A DNA stretch of 64,000 nucleotides, taken from NCBI GenBank assembly GCA_951812625.1, contig CATOSP010000003.1:1-64000 (forward strand), read 5' to 3'. The stretch is from an uncultured Dehalococcoidia bacterium. GTDB taxonomy: Bacteria > Chloroflexota > Dehalococcoidia > Lucifugimonadales > UBA3495. A program made the position numbers and the translations under genes. The notes under the pieces are model-generated. The model saw only the letters and a list, made by a program, of their open reading frames with translations. It ran no database searches and had not been told where the DNA came from. Positions 8,434-17,767 of this stretch are shown here, in pieces. Each line of letters opens with the position of its first letter. Positions within the stretch are counted from its first letter, which is position 1.

Positions 8434-9405
8434 CTACTTGGTGACGTCCATCACCACCTTGATGATCTCGTCGGTGCGCTGCTCATACATATCGTAGGCG
8501 GCCTGCACATCCGAGAGCCCCATCCGGTGGGTGATGAGCCCTGCCGGGTCGCACCAGCCCCGGTCGCGGAGGCCGACGATCTCCCGGATATGGGAGATGG
8601 GGTCGCCGCTGCGCGCGCCGGTGGTGGGGATCATCCGGGGCTGCTTGTCCATCAGCCAGTGGTACTCCACCGGCACCCAGTCCTCGCTGGAGATGCCGAA
8701 CACGATGATCGTGCCGAACTGGCGCACCAGCCGGAAGCACATGTTGAAGGTGTCGGGATACCCGGCGGCCTCGACCACAACGTCCGGGCCGTCTCCGCCG
8801 GTGATCTCCAGCACAGCCTCGCCGATCTCTTCCCGGCTGGGGTTCACGGTATGGGTCGCGCCGAACTCCTTGGATTTCTCCAGCCGGTAGTCCAGCAGGT
8901 CGGCCCCGATGACGGCCCGCGCGCCCATCCGGGACGTGAGCATGGTGAAACTCAACCCGATGCTGCCCTGGCCCAGGACCAGCACGGTCTTGCCCAGCAG
9001 GTTGGGCATCTGCTGGCAGGAGAACAGCACGGTGCCCGAGGGCTGGCACATGACCCACTCGTCCAGCGTGCCGTAGTCGGGCAGGGCGGCGATGCGTCCG
9101 GGGTCGGAGACGATGTACTCGGCAAGCCCGCCCGTCTCACCGGCGGGGATGACGATGCAACGCTGCCCTTCCTGGAACTGGTCGGTCTTGCTGTCGATGA
9201 TCACCCCGGCGACCTCGTGGCAGGGTCGGCCCGGGGCCATCGGGTAGCGGTCCTCGGGCAGCACCGGACCATAGCTGCCGCGGATGTCGCTGCCGCAGAC
9301 CGACGCCCTTTCAATCTTGATAAGGCACTGGCCGTCGGCGGCGCTGGGGGTATCAATTTCTATGATCTCGAAGTTCTTCGGGCTGGTAAGTCTGGCTGCT
9401 CTCAT
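8434..9405 (-). CDS. zinc-type alcohol dehydrogenase (MDR family)
   Basis: A 323-residue medium-chain dehydrogenase/reductase. The N-terminus has the catalytic-zinc region (RASVCGSDIRGSYG) and a GRPCHEVAGVI motif, where a Cys-His pair replaces the usual GHE. The NAD(P)-binding fold has VLVLGQGSIGLSF. The structural-zinc cysteine cluster of classical enzymes is absent, so the protein is shorter than the usual 345 residues. Substrate is unknown. Start 9405 gives MRAARLTSPKNFEI, normal for the family. Confidence 0.85.
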   Translation of the reverse strand: MRAARLTSPKNFEIIEIDTPSAADGQCLIKIERASVCGSDIRGSYGPVLPEDRYPMAPGRPCHEVAGVIIDSKTDQFQEGQRCIVIPAGETGGLAEYIVSDPGRIAALPDYGTLDEWVMCQPSGTVLFSCQQMPNLLGKTVLVLGQGSIGLSFTMLTSRMGARAVIGADLLDYRLEKSKEFGATHTVNPSREEIGEAVLEITGGDGPDVVVEAAGYPDTFNMCFRLVRQFGTIIVFGISSEDWVPVEYHWLMDKQPRMIPTTGARSGDPISHIREIVGLRDRGWCDPAGLITHRMGLSDVQAAYDMYEQRTDEIIKVVMDVTK

Positions 9406-9521
9406 ATAAAGGCAACTCCTTCAGACAAAAACTGGTGGAAGGACTTGGGTGCTCCCCAAGCCCGCCATATCTTAATATGAGACCCAAACTTCGGCAAGCT
9501 AAGGCCCTGGCCGGTGGCGGA

Positions 9522-12254
9522 TTATGCTGCCCGCTCCTGGTTCAGTGCCAGCAGCCGCTCAAGAATCTCAGGTTCGGATAGATCGTGGGGCCAGCCGTAA
9601 GCGTCGGCGACAGCATTGTCTAACTGTTGATGGATGTTTTGCAGCCACATAGGGCGGGTGTTGTAGAGGTTGGTTAGAGTCCGCTTCTTCAACTCCGATT
9701 GCGTTACACCGGTGGGGTTGAGCCAGCCTTGCCGCAGCTCGTCCAGCTTCCGCGCCGCCCCCGCAATGGCCTCGCGCTGTTCTTCAATGGGTTCCGGGAA
9801 TGGGAAAGTCTCAAAGCAGGTGGTGGGAGTGTAGCGAGAACCGGACTCTGCCTCCCGAAGCTGGGTTCCCATTGCCCGTGCCCAAAGCTCATGGATCTGA
9901 GAATGCAAGACCCCGAAAGCATAATCGTCGTCGCGTGCGAATACGTCATTGCTATCGTTACATAGTGTGTTGACATCCACCCAAACGAAGATCATATGCT
10001 TGGACACGCGCGGCTTTACAATGTATTGCCGGAGAGTCCGAACCGCTTCACGCATATTGGGCCGCGGTCTAGCATACTGCCACCATCTATTACGGTGAGT
10101 TGCCTGCGACTTTTCGAGCCTCTTCGGGTATACGTGCTGCTTGACATGCTCAAACGGCATTTCGTACTGACATGCATCCTCTATGCCCATAATGCCAAAG
10201 TCGATGGTGTACATACCTCGTGAACGTTGGGTAATGTCCCTGGCATTTAATACGGGGCGTACTACATCCGAATTCGGCCGATGATTGACGTTAAGAGGTT
10301 CTGATAACATAAGAGCAGCGAGTTCGGGTGATATGTCAAACCGAGCTTTCGGAGACGGTCCCTCAAACGCTATTCCCACATTTTCCATCAACCTTTGGGC
10401 TGAGCTGCAATCGACCCCTGTGGTCAAGTTGGAGTTAATTTCGCAATCAACCGTCTTGCCATCGAACATCCGATCGCGTTCTTCCCCATTGTCAAAGCCA
10501 ACGATGGAAATATGTACTGTCGCACCGTCCAGCATCCATTCTCTATCCGGATATGCCAAAAATATCTCGCCGGTCTCTTTGATGCGATCTAATACTGTAC
10601 GATTATCTTTGCCGCGGACGCCTTGCGTAGCAAGCAACCCGGCCCGCCGTGAGTTGCCTCGTTCAATCGAATCTCTCGCCTTTTCAAGCCAGTAACAACA
10701 GATGTCGGACGTCCTGGGCAAACGGCCACTGTATACTTCGTATAAGGAATTGGCATAATGATCACCTAAGGCACTACGTAAGCCACCACGACCCAGGAAA
10801 GGCGGGTTGCCGATGATAAACTCTGCCTCGGGCCACTCCGGTTCCCTTGGGCCGTCGAGGTCGGACAAGTCTAGAATGGAGTCGATCCGGCGGATGGACA
10901 CGAGGGGAGTGAGGATGGGGCTGTGATCGTAAGGAAAACCGTTGTTCTGGTGCCACTGGATGTAGCCAATCCACAGAGCGGTACGGGCCAACTCGGTGGC
11001 GTAGGGGTCGATCTCCAGTCCAAGCATCTGGTCCGGCTTGACTGTGGGCGTCAGGCCCGTCCAGCCGTGCATGGCCGCGAAGTCGATCACCTCTCTCTCC
11101 AGGTCCAGCAGGGAGCGCAGGGTCAGGTACAGAAAGTTGCCGCTCCCGCAGGCCGGGTCCAGCACTTCCAAATCGAACAACCGTTGTTGAAACTCATTCA
11201 ATCTGACCCGCGCCGTATCTTCGTGCCCGTCGTTCAGAAGGTTGGCAACCTCCTGCTGCACGGACTCCCACTCCTGGCGCAGTGGGACCATCACCACTGG
11301 CTCGACCACCAGCATGATGTCCTCGGCGCTGGTGTAGTGCGCACCAAGCTGTGAGCGCTTGGATGCGTCCAACGCCCGCTCGAACAGGGTCCCGAATATC
11401 GAAGGTTCGATGTTGCGCCAGTTCTTCCTGGTGGCCTCTTCCAGCCGCAGGAGGGCAGTGCCGCTCAACTCCACCGTGTCGGCATTGCTGAACAGGTCGC
11501 CATTGAAGTGTGCAATCTCGACAGCGCCGAAAAGACCTCCAGTAGCCATCTTCCCAAACAGGTCTCGGATGGCCTGGTCGAACAATTGGGGATTGTGGTT
11601 GTGCAGGCGCACTATTTCCGAGAACGGGTTGCCCGCCAGCAGCCCGGCATCCTCTGCGTAAAGACAGAACACGATCTGGTTCAGGTAGCGGGCCAGTCTT
11701 TCCGAGTCGTCGGTGCGCTGCTCCATGTCTTCGACGATGGCTTGGAACAGGTCGGCGGTCTCCTTGGTAACCTGGTCCACGGTGCGGCCTGGCCGGAGTT
11801 GGTCCGGGTCATAGAAGGCATGACGGAGCTTTGCCAGATTTTCCTGCTGGGCCAGTTCCGCCACCGGGATTTCGTAGAGCACCGTTTCCCTACTTGGGAA
11901 GTTGGTGCGGATTCGGATGGTGTTGAAGGAAGAGACGATGAGCAGGGGAGGGGTCTTCAGGTAGACCTGGTACCGGAGCAATTGGTTCATCGCAGCGTCT
12001 AGGTCGGAATCGGCGCCTTTGAACTCCCAGCCGAAACGACCTTCCAGGTATGCGTCGGCAAATCCGCCGGGCACCGGCCTTTCGAAAGTGAATGCGTCCT
12101 TGTCGCCATAATCGACAGGGGTTGGATGGCCAAGGACGGCGCATATGTCCAGGAACATCTCCTGGGACGCTTGCTTCTCTCCAAAGTTGCTGCCATACCA
12201 CTTTGAGACAAACTCTGCGGAGGTCATGCGAGACTCGCCGGGCGATATGTTCAT
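9522..12254 (-). CDS. MmeI-like (type IIL) bifunctional restriction endonuclease-methyltransferase
   Basis: A 910-residue single-chain restriction-modification enzyme. The N-terminal nuclease has D67-x9-E77-x-K79 (FADAYLEGRFGWEFKG), the spacing known from MmeI. A helical linker follows. The adenine methyltransferase has SAM motif DPACGSGNF at 366-374 and catalytic NPPF at 483-486. A target-recognition domain and C-terminal helices follow (RYTPTTCFETFPFPEP near 810). Length matches MmeI (about 920). One protein cuts at a distance from its asymmetric site and methylates one strand for protection, so no separate methylase is needed. All key residues are present, so it is probably active. An alternative start is nine residues in (MTSAEF). 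Confidence 0.92.
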   Translation of the reverse strand: MNISPGESRMTSAEFVSKWYGSNFGEKQASQEMFLDICAVLGHPTPVDYGDKDAFTFERPVPGGFADAYLEGRFGWEFKGADSDLDAAMNQLLRYQVYLKTPPLLIVSSFNTIRIRTNFPSRETVLYEIPVAELAQQENLAKLRHAFYDPDQLRPGRTVDQVTKETADLFQAIVEDMEQRTDDSERLARYLNQIVFCLYAEDAGLLAGNPFSEIVRLHNHNPQLFDQAIRDLFGKMATGGLFGAVEIAHFNGDLFSNADTVELSGTALLRLEEATRKNWRNIEPSIFGTLFERALDASKRSQLGAHYTSAEDIMLVVEPVVMVPLRQEWESVQQEVANLLNDGHEDTARVRLNEFQQRLFDLEVLDPACGSGNFLYLTLRSLLDLEREVIDFAAMHGWTGLTPTVKPDQMLGLEIDPYATELARTALWIGYIQWHQNNGFPYDHSPILTPLVSIRRIDSILDLSDLDGPREPEWPEAEFIIGNPPFLGRGGLRSALGDHYANSLYEVYSGRLPRTSDICCYWLEKARDSIERGNSRRAGLLATQGVRGKDNRTVLDRIKETGEIFLAYPDREWMLDGATVHISIVGFDNGEERDRMFDGKTVDCEINSNLTTGVDCSSAQRLMENVGIAFEGPSPKARFDISPELAALMLSEPLNVNHRPNSDVVRPVLNARDITQRSRGMYTIDFGIMGIEDACQYEMPFEHVKQHVYPKRLEKSQATHRNRWWQYARPRPNMREAVRTLRQYIVKPRVSKHMIFVWVDVNTLCNDSNDVFARDDDYAFGVLHSQIHELWARAMGTQLREAESGSRYTPTTCFETFPFPEPIEEQREAIAGAARKLDELRQGWLNPTGVTQSELKKRTLTNLYNTRPMWLQNIHQQLDNAVADAYGWPHDLSEPEILERLLALNQERAA

Positions 12255-12293
12255 TTCCAGCCTCCGGCTATGGCCTTAAGACCAAGAGGGCAT

Positions 12294-12384
12294 ATGGTTA
12301 GGGCGTGACTGGAAAACCACATCTCTTGCCACGTTTCAAACCCCAAGCCCAACCCCATCACTCACTTTGCAGCAACCCCTCCAT
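12294..12384 (-). repeat. relic block related to 14151-14240
   Basis: About 90 bases (GGTTAGGGCGTGACTGGAAA onward) closely match 14152-14240. The block includes the 3' end of the HEPN-like gene: on the minus strand 12358-12384 reads MEGLLQSE then stop, against RMEGLLRSE at 14210. The rest of that gene is missing here. This is a fragment left after duplication and deletion. Confidence 0.75.
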
Positions 12385-12456
12385 TGCCGCCGTCCCTCGA
12401 TTCCTGGTCGGCCCGTCCCAAGAGTTCCCGGGTCATTCTGACATGTTCTTCCTGGT

Positions 12457-13125
12457 TCATGCCCTCGCGGGGGTCTGTCCGGCCAGCCGGTTTGCCAGCT
12501 CTATGGCCGTCGTGGCAAAGAGGAAACCGTCCTCCTCTGCCCCCTCTGGACGTTCAGCGTAGACGCCGAACTTAAGCATTCTTGGGCGTCCCATGCTGGC
12601 TCCCAGGGTGGAGCCCAAGTGCTTCCCCTCTTCGGAGGCGTTGTCCAAAGCCCGCTCGAATTCCTCCATCGTCCCGGGCCACCCGCTCCCGCTGCCCAGG
12701 GCTGCGGCGATGCAGTACAGGTCGTCATGGGCGCTGTGAGGCCAGTCGCGGACGGCGGCGATGTGACCCAGCGTCGCTCTCACGGCGTCGGTGAGGGTTT
12801 CCACTCCTTCAAGGGGTTCTCCTTGCTGGAAACTCCGGCGGGCGGCCTTGAAGTATTCCTCGACAGCTTCATCCACCGCCGGCTGCCAGGCTTGGGACAC
12901 GGCGGTTTTCCAACTGTCCGGGCCCTGGCCGGTGCAGGCGTCTGCGGCCTGGGCGGCCGCGCTCATGGCGTCGGTCATGGGCGTCCTGCTGTCAGGGGTT
13001 GGCCACTTTGCCTGGAAGGCCGCTTTGAGTGCCTCCGGTTGCAAGGGCGGCTTTGCGGCAGAGACGATCATCCGGAGAACTACCTGGGCGACGTCTTGCG
13101 CCACCCTCTCCATTCTGGTGTTCAT
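12457..13125 (-). CDS. hypothetical protein, 222 residues
   Basis: The reading frame stays open far upstream, but that part crosses a dispersed repeat and has low-quality composition, so I chose ATG 13125 (MNTRMERVAQDVAQVVLRM). The product is soluble, with Ala-rich helices and an aspartate/tryptophan-rich middle (AVRDWPHSAHDDLYCIAAAL). I recognise no family. It lies downstream of, and in the same direction as, no obvious operon partner. Confidence 0.55.
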   Translation of the reverse strand: MNTRMERVAQDVAQVVLRMIVSAAKPPLQPEALKAAFQAKWPTPDSRTPMTDAMSAAAQAADACTGQGPDSWKTAVSQAWQPAVDEAVEEYFKAARRSFQQGEPLEGVETLTDAVRATLGHIAAVRDWPHSAHDDLYCIAAALGSGSGWPGTMEEFERALDNASEEGKHLGSTLGASMGRPRMLKFGVYAERPEGAEEDGFLFATTAIELANRLAGQTPARA

Positions 13126-13767
13126 ATCGGCGCTCCGGGTTGTCTGCATCGTTGGATGTTGTTCCCCCTGACCCGCGCAGTGACCGCGAGGGTGTTCCCG
13201 GCATGATGCCCTCGCACCTTGTGCCGGGAGTACGCGGAGCATTCCTGGGCAGGAAAAATGGAATTTTCCGGTCAAAACCGGACATTCCCGGACATTTTTG
13301 CGAAGTATGGCAGTCCATGGCCTACCGACCGCCACGTTGGCGGCTCCACCGGGTGGCCTGACCTGCGAGCCCGCTCTCGCCAGATCGTGGCCGGGTTGCG
13401 CGTGAGAGGTCCAGCCCCATAGTTCCCGTCGTCCCGACGGTCTCCCATGAAGATATGATAAGGCACTGCGTCCGGGGTTGGAAAGGAGCAAGTGTCAGTG
13501 GGTCAGGCCACTTAAGACGGAACGTTGCCGGGAATAGTTGGAGACCCAGTCTCATGCAGCCCGCTCGGTAGAGATTCAACCGATATGGCTCACACTTCAA
13601 CCCCCACGTACCACGTTACTAAGTACGCTGCGATAACTCCACAGTCCCCGCAAATGCTCCCTGCTCTGTCCGGGTCTTTCGGCTAAGCCCATTCTGCGAA
13701 GCACACGGCCAAGACGAATATGGCCCAAAAGACAACAGGCACTACGATGCTCACGTATACCCCCGCG
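13126..13767. other. intergenic region carrying a dispersed repeat
   Basis: No gene was recognised. It holds a diverged copy of the dispersed repeat (13262-13335) and, at about 13458-13490, a block with GTCCGGGGTTGGAAAG that recurs at 52752-52767 beside another copy of the same repeat. The linked blocks suggest a composite repeat of several hundred bases. Confidence 0.55.
13262..13335 (-). repeat. dispersed repeat, diverged copy 1
   Basis: The reverse complement contains a degenerate version of the core found intact at 39711, 40700 and 52480. Recognisable parts are GTATGGCAGTCCATGGCC and GGACATTCC, with several substitutions in the CAGTCGGCC part. Confidence 0.6.
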
Positions 13768-13887
13768 TCAGCCGTTCCAGCTTGCGGGTTCGATAGCGAC
13801 GGCGACCCCTTCCAGGTCTGCCGTCGCCGTCCGGTCCGCGTCCACATTGGACCCAATGACAACGGAGGCTGCGGGCTGGCAAGCTCC
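13768..13887 (-). pseudogene. relic of the coiled-coil protein's C-terminus
   Basis: On the minus strand this reads VVIGSNVDADRTATADLEG, then VAVAIEPASWNG and a stop. It aligns with the last 30 or so residues of the intact gene at 14666-15433 (VVGANVDADRTATAALEG, then VSLAIEPESWDG). An in-frame TAG lies just upstream, so only the tail survives. It indicates that a second copy of this gene once lay here. Confidence 0.8.
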
Positions 13888-14209
13888 CCTCTAAAGGGTT
13901 ATCCAATTTGCTGGGATAGGGACAGAACAGACCACGATAATGCAACATGTGGATGAATTTTTCATGCTCATGTATCTCCACAGCACAGCAGACTGTGGAG
14001 GTCTAGGAGGTGATGACGGCATACCTTCCTCGGTGAATGGTTTGCCATTTATCGAAAATGCCTCGATTCTTCCCATCCTGCTTACTCTACAGACACTGCG
14101 TACTGTATTCGCTATTGCCGTCGACGGTAACCTGAGCGGTGGTCAATAATGAAGGTTAGGGCATGACTGGAAAACCACATCACTTGCCACGTTTCAAACC
14201 CTAACCCCA
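13888..14209. other. gene-free stretch
   Basis: I see no gene. There is a hairpin-forming inverted repeat CTCCACAG/CTGTGGAG at 13976-14000. From 14151 the sequence matches 12294-12384. Confidence 0.5.
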
Positions 14210-14572
14210 TCATTCACTCCGCAGCAGCCCCTCCATTCTATCCACGAACCGGGCCACGTGCTCGAGTCGCCATTCCACCGCCTCCGGGTCCAAAGTGTCC
14301 TCGTAAAAATTTCGGTGCAATGCGCTGGCAATGTCGAACTGGATTTCTATTTCGCGGTCCCCGGTCTCCCTTGTCAACTCATTCGCCCGGAGAATCAAGT
14401 CCCGATGGCTGGAATGGTCCATGCCTCGCTCGTTGGCCACCGCTTTGACCATCTGCGCCGCTGCACCCCATCCCTTCTCAGAGGCTTGCGTCAGCTCTCC
14501 ATCCTCAAGTTCCTTGAACGCCTTGGTAAGATATTCCCGGCTCCGTCCCCTGTACGTCTGGGACTGCTGCAT
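14210..14572 (-). CDS. HEPN-like small protein (PaREP1-type)
   Basis: A 120-residue helical protein. The pattern (SREYLTKAFKELEDGELTQASEKGWGAAAQMVKA, given here as a region at residues 11-44) is the two-helix core of PaREP1/HEPN-type proteins, which often pair with a nucleotidyltransferase or act as RNases. The usual R-x4-6-H catalytic motif is not clearly present, so catalysis is uncertain. No MNT partner is adjacent. The next gene upstream is a coiled-coil protein in the same direction, 93 bases away. A relic of this gene's 3' end lies at 12358-12384. Confidence 0.65.
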   Translation of the reverse strand: MQQSQTYRGRSREYLTKAFKELEDGELTQASEKGWGAAAQMVKAVANERGMDHSSHRDLILRANELTRETGDREIEIQFDIASALHRNFYEDTLDPEAVEWRLEHVARFVDRMEGLLRSE

Positions 14573-14665
14573 AGCCTGCTCTCCTCTGAAAAAAGGAGTG
14601 GGGATTTCCGTAACCAGTTACGGTTGAGGCCAGGACCAGAACCACCCAAACGGCAACTCCCCGCG

Positions 14666-15433
14666 TCAGCCGTCCCAGCTTTCCGGTTCGATGGCCAAGG
14701 AAACCCCTTCCAGGGCCGCCGTAGCCGTCCGGTCTGCATCCACATTTGCCCCGACCACAGCGGGCATTACCGGTTGGCCGAGGATTGAGGACAGCGTCCC
14801 GGCGCGCGCCCTGGCCCGGGCAATGTCCGAATCCCCGACGGTGATGGAGGTCTCGACCACGATATATGTATCAGCCCCGGTGGACTTGTCCCTTCCGGAG
14901 AGGATGAGGTCCGACCGCCAGAGGCCGTCGATTTCCTCAGAGGTGAAGTTGCCGCCCTCTTCGGCCTGTTCGATGCGGTCCTCGATCTCGCGGTCTGCCG
15001 GGGAATAAACGCCTCTCAGAACCCTGATCCGGCGCAGGCCAAGGTATTGGCCTGCTATGCTCCTGATGTTCTTTTCGACTTTGATCGCGTAGTTCGTACC
15101 GAACCCCCTGTCCATTCTGCCGTCTATCCGGTTCATTCTGGTCTTGATTTCGGCCACATCGGTCTTAATTTCGGCGATGTCAGCCGTGTTCCGGGCCACG
15201 TCGGTCTTGACTTCGGCCATGTCGGTCTTGACTTCGGCCACGTCAGTCTCAAGGTGGTCCAGACGTTCGTGGACAAGCCGGAAGTTCTCGCTGGTCAGCT
15301 CCACGAAACGGGCAAACCGCTCCGGCAGCTCCAGCAGTTCCTGGCCCAGCAGGATGCCCCGGATGGTATCGGCCCACTCGGGTCTTTCCCGGAGAATGCG
15401 GGCCAAGTCTGAAATGTCGTTGATGGTGGTCAT
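14666..15433 (-). CDS. coiled-coil protein with a nuclease-like C-terminal domain
   Basis: 255 residues. Residues about 50-105 form a heptad coiled coil of repeated VAEVKTD/IAEIKTD units. The C-terminal half has YIVVETSITVGDSDIARAR and RAGTLSSILGQPVMPAVVG, resembling the DUF3782-type or restriction-endonuclease-like proteins in which E-x-S with an upstream Asp may form an active site. Function is unknown. Such proteins are multiplied in environmental Chloroflexota and Cyanobacteria. A relic of the C-terminus at 13768-13887 shows past duplication. Confidence 0.65.
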   Translation of the reverse strand: MTTINDISDLARILRERPEWADTIRGILLGQELLELPERFARFVELTSENFRLVHERLDHLETDVAEVKTDMAEVKTDVARNTADIAEIKTDVAEIKTRMNRIDGRMDRGFGTNYAIKVEKNIRSIAGQYLGLRRIRVLRGVYSPADREIEDRIEQAEEGGNFTSEEIDGLWRSDLILSGRDKSTGADTYIVVETSITVGDSDIARARARAGTLSSILGQPVMPAVVGANVDADRTATAALEGVSLAIEPESWDG

Positions 15434-15491
15434 AACCGTTCCTGCGCCTCAGTCCAGTATAATGGAAGCAGAGGCGCATGGTGAGCAGGCG

Positions 15492-16529
15492 TCAGTCAAA
15501 CAAGAACACGCACTTCCCCGTCGTTGCCCCGTCAAAGGTCTGGAACGCCTCAACCGCCTGGTCCAGCGTGTAGCGGTGGGTGATGTGACGTGACAGGGGC
15601 GCGCCGGTCTGCACGAAGAAGTCGGCTATCTCGATAAGCTCCGACTTGCTGAACGTCCACGAACCGTAGATGGTAATCACCTTGAAAATCACGTCGCGGC
15701 TGAAATCAATCTCCGCGGGCGCGCCCACCCCCACGTAGCAGCAGCGCCCGAAGGGGGCCAGGCAGGTCAACACCTGCTGGCGCGCCGTCGGGTTGCCCGA
15801 GGTCTCCAGCGACGCAGTAGCGCCCGCGCCGCCGGTCAGGTCGCGGATCGCCTCCACCGGGTCCGTCTCCAGCGGGTTGATCACGTACTCCGCCCCCAGG
15901 TCGCGGGCCAGTTCCAGCCGCTCCGGGACCACGTCCACGGCAATGACCCTCGCCCCCATCGCCTTGGCCGATAGTGTCCCGCTCAGACCGACCGGACCCT
16001 GGCCGAACACGGCCACGGTGTCCTTGCCCGAGATGTCCATCTTGCTCAGCCCGTTCCAGGCCGTGCCGGTGCCGCAGGAGATGGCTGCCCCCTCTTCAAA
16101 GGAAAGCTCGTCGGGCAGATGCACCAGTGAGCGTGACGGCACCAGGATGAAGTCGGCGTTGGCCCCGTGTCCCGTGCCGCCGCCGTAGGTGACGCGCCCC
16201 TGCGGGCAGAGCTGCTCGTAGCCCATCGCGCAGTTACGGCACACGCCGCACCCGGCGTAGTGGTGGCACATCACCCGGTCGCCCAGATTCAAGCCCGGAG
16301 GCGCTCCCGGCCCCAGCTCCTCGATGACCCCGCAGGGCTCGTGCCCGGTGATCATCACCGTCGGGTCCCCGGCCCGGTAGCGGTGCAGGTCCGAGCCGCA
16401 AAGCCCCGACGCCCGCACCCGCAGCACGGCGTCTCCCGGCCCGGCGTGGGGGTCTGGAAACTCCTGGATTTCAGCCTCCCGGTTGCCCTTGAACGTAACC
16501 CCGCGCATGACATACCTCCCCGTCTGCAT
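15492..16529 (-). CDS. zinc-dependent alcohol dehydrogenase
   Basis: 345 residues, full length for the family. Catalytic zinc ligands are in ASGLCGSDLHRY and TGHEPCGVIEELG. The structural-zinc loop has four cysteines (CGVCRNCAMGYEQLC). The Rossmann motif is VAVFGQGPVGLSG. It is closest in pattern to threonine/sorbitol dehydrogenase-like members; substrate unknown. It is a different subfamily from the enzyme at 8434-9405, which lacks the structural zinc loop. Confidence 0.9.
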   Translation of the reverse strand: MQTGRYVMRGVTFKGNREAEIQEFPDPHAGPGDAVLRVRASGLCGSDLHRYRAGDPTVMITGHEPCGVIEELGPGAPPGLNLGDRVMCHHYAGCGVCRNCAMGYEQLCPQGRVTYGGGTGHGANADFILVPSRSLVHLPDELSFEEGAAISCGTGTAWNGLSKMDISGKDTVAVFGQGPVGLSGTLSAKAMGARVIAVDVVPERLELARDLGAEYVINPLETDPVEAIRDLTGGAGATASLETSGNPTARQQVLTCLAPFGRCCYVGVGAPAEIDFSRDVIFKVITIYGSWTFSKSELIEIADFFVQTGAPLSRHITHRYTLDQAVEAFQTFDGATTGKCVFLFD

Positions 16530-16667
16530 GTATCAAGTTGCGTGGGCACATGATACCCGTTGGGGGGCGGGAAGGGGAGTGGCAGTAGGTGATGTGTGCG
16601 GCCCTATACTGGTAACACGCCAGCCAAATAATACAGCGTTGTGGCGGAATTAAAGATGTTGGGATAA

Positions 16668-17201
16668 TCAACCTTCGGCGTTCGCTCGAAGAACAGCCAT
16701 CACGTATTCTGATAGCTCTACGTAGTTCCGTGCAACGTCAGAATCTATAGGAGCATCCAGTTCGTGCGCCGCTGCGTTTCGGACGTTCCTCAACTCCGTC
16801 AGCATTTCATACAGATTTCCGAAGAGCAATCCTCGGTCATTTAGTGCTCGAATGGCTTGCATGGGAGACCTTGGTTGTACGGGAACGTCACTCTGCTTCA
16901 GAATATCTGTTGCTGCCAATTCGACCCGGAGCCACGCCTCAATGACAGCAGCTCGAGGATCGCGCTCAATTGCATCATTGGTACGAGCATCTATAGCCAT
17001 CGTTTCCACTGTTTCATCTTGAAGGTCTCGCAATGGCCTCAAATCTATGCTGGTTCCGTTGTGACTGATCCTCGTAATACGAGAAATCAACTCGGCTATT
17101 TGTTTCCTGAAGAAGAACATCAAGGCAGCCACAATCAATAAAGCCACAATTGGCCAAGCGAGTGCATCAACCAGGTAAACCAATAGACTACGACCATCCA
17201 T
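16668..17201 (-). CDS. membrane-anchored HEPN/DUF4145-like protein
   Basis: 177 residues. One transmembrane helix lies near the N-terminus (IVALLIVAALMFFF, residues about 18-31). A cytoplasmic helical domain follows, with a C-terminal RNVRNAAAH motif that fits the R-x4-6-H of HEPN RNases. The start MDGRSLLVYLVDALAW puts the anchor early. The combination of anchor and HEPN domain suggests an RNase or sensor at the membrane, perhaps in phage defence; that is inference. It stands alone. Confidence 0.65.
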   Translation of the reverse strand: MDGRSLLVYLVDALAWPIVALLIVAALMFFFRKQIAELISRITRISHNGTSIDLRPLRDLQDETVETMAIDARTNDAIERDPRAAVIEAWLRVELAATDILKQSDVPVQPRSPMQAIRALNDRGLLFGNLYEMLTELRNVRNAAAHELDAPIDSDVARNYVELSEYVMAVLRANAEG

Positions 17202-17481
17202 AATGATCCCACGAAGTAGGGTGAAATATGTTCAGTATTGGCGCATATTGTAATGATTTGTGACAACAAAGCCAACGATATGTAAGTTCATCGTCTTCTC
17301 TGTGCACCGAGTTCGCTGGTCAGAACTTCGGCGAACCTCACAACAGCACGCACCAAAATCGCTGTGAGGTGTGAAGGATGTGGGGACGTCGAAGAGGTCG
17401 TGATGCGGTCAGCGGCACCCCCAAGTTGCCGCCGCCAGGTTTGGTTGCTATCCATTTGACAAGCCTATATCCTTCTGAATT
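17202..17481. promoter_or_regulatory. upstream region of the tandem vapB genes
   Basis: No gene seen. TTGACA lies at 17456-17461, followed after 17 bases by ATTATG, which overlaps the vapB ATG at 17482. If this is the promoter, the transcript would be leaderless or nearly so. Confidence 0.35.
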
Positions 17482-17718
17482 ATGGAGACGACCATAGACA
17501 TAGACGAACGGCTCTACCAGGCGGCCATGAAGAGGGCGGAGGATGGTGACAGGTCCTTCTCCGACATGGTTGACGTTGCCCTGCGGGTGTACCTGCGCGA
17601 TTCCTTGCCCTTCGAACTTTGGTGGATAACCACGCCCGGCAAGCCTGCACCGGGCATAGACTTCACCAGCAGGGACTCCCTATATGGCTTCCCAGACAAC
17701 TCCCCCAATAGCGATTGA
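17482..17718 (+). CDS. VapB-type antitoxin, copy 1
   Basis: A 78-residue antitoxin with an N-terminal ribbon-helix-helix (TTIDIDERLYQAAMKRAE, then SFSDMVDVALRVYL) and an acidic toxin-binding tail (DSLYGFPDNSPNSD). It is about 80% identical to copy 2. The toxin that should follow is internally deleted. Confidence 0.8.
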   Translation: METTIDIDERLYQAAMKRAEDGDRSFSDMVDVALRVYLRDSLPFELWWITTPGKPAPGIDFTSRDSLYGFPDNSPNSD

Positions 17719-17767
17719 CACCAACGTGCTGGTGAAGCGCAGTGCCAACAAGAGGAACAAACCATGA
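17684..17767 (+). pseudogene. internally deleted vapC, copy 1
   Basis: From ATG 17684, overlapping the antitoxin's 3' end, the frame reads the PIN start PPIAIDTNVLVKR, then 9 unrelated residues and a TGA that overlaps the ATG of vapB copy 2. Only the first active-site Asp remains, so the product (27 residues) cannot be a working PIN nuclease. The overlap geometry equals that of the intact unit, so the deletion is clean. Confidence 0.8.

Noticed and set aside
8296..9480. 394-residue plus-strand reading frame
   Set aside because: Antisense to the alcohol dehydrogenase at 8434-9405, which has clear motifs.
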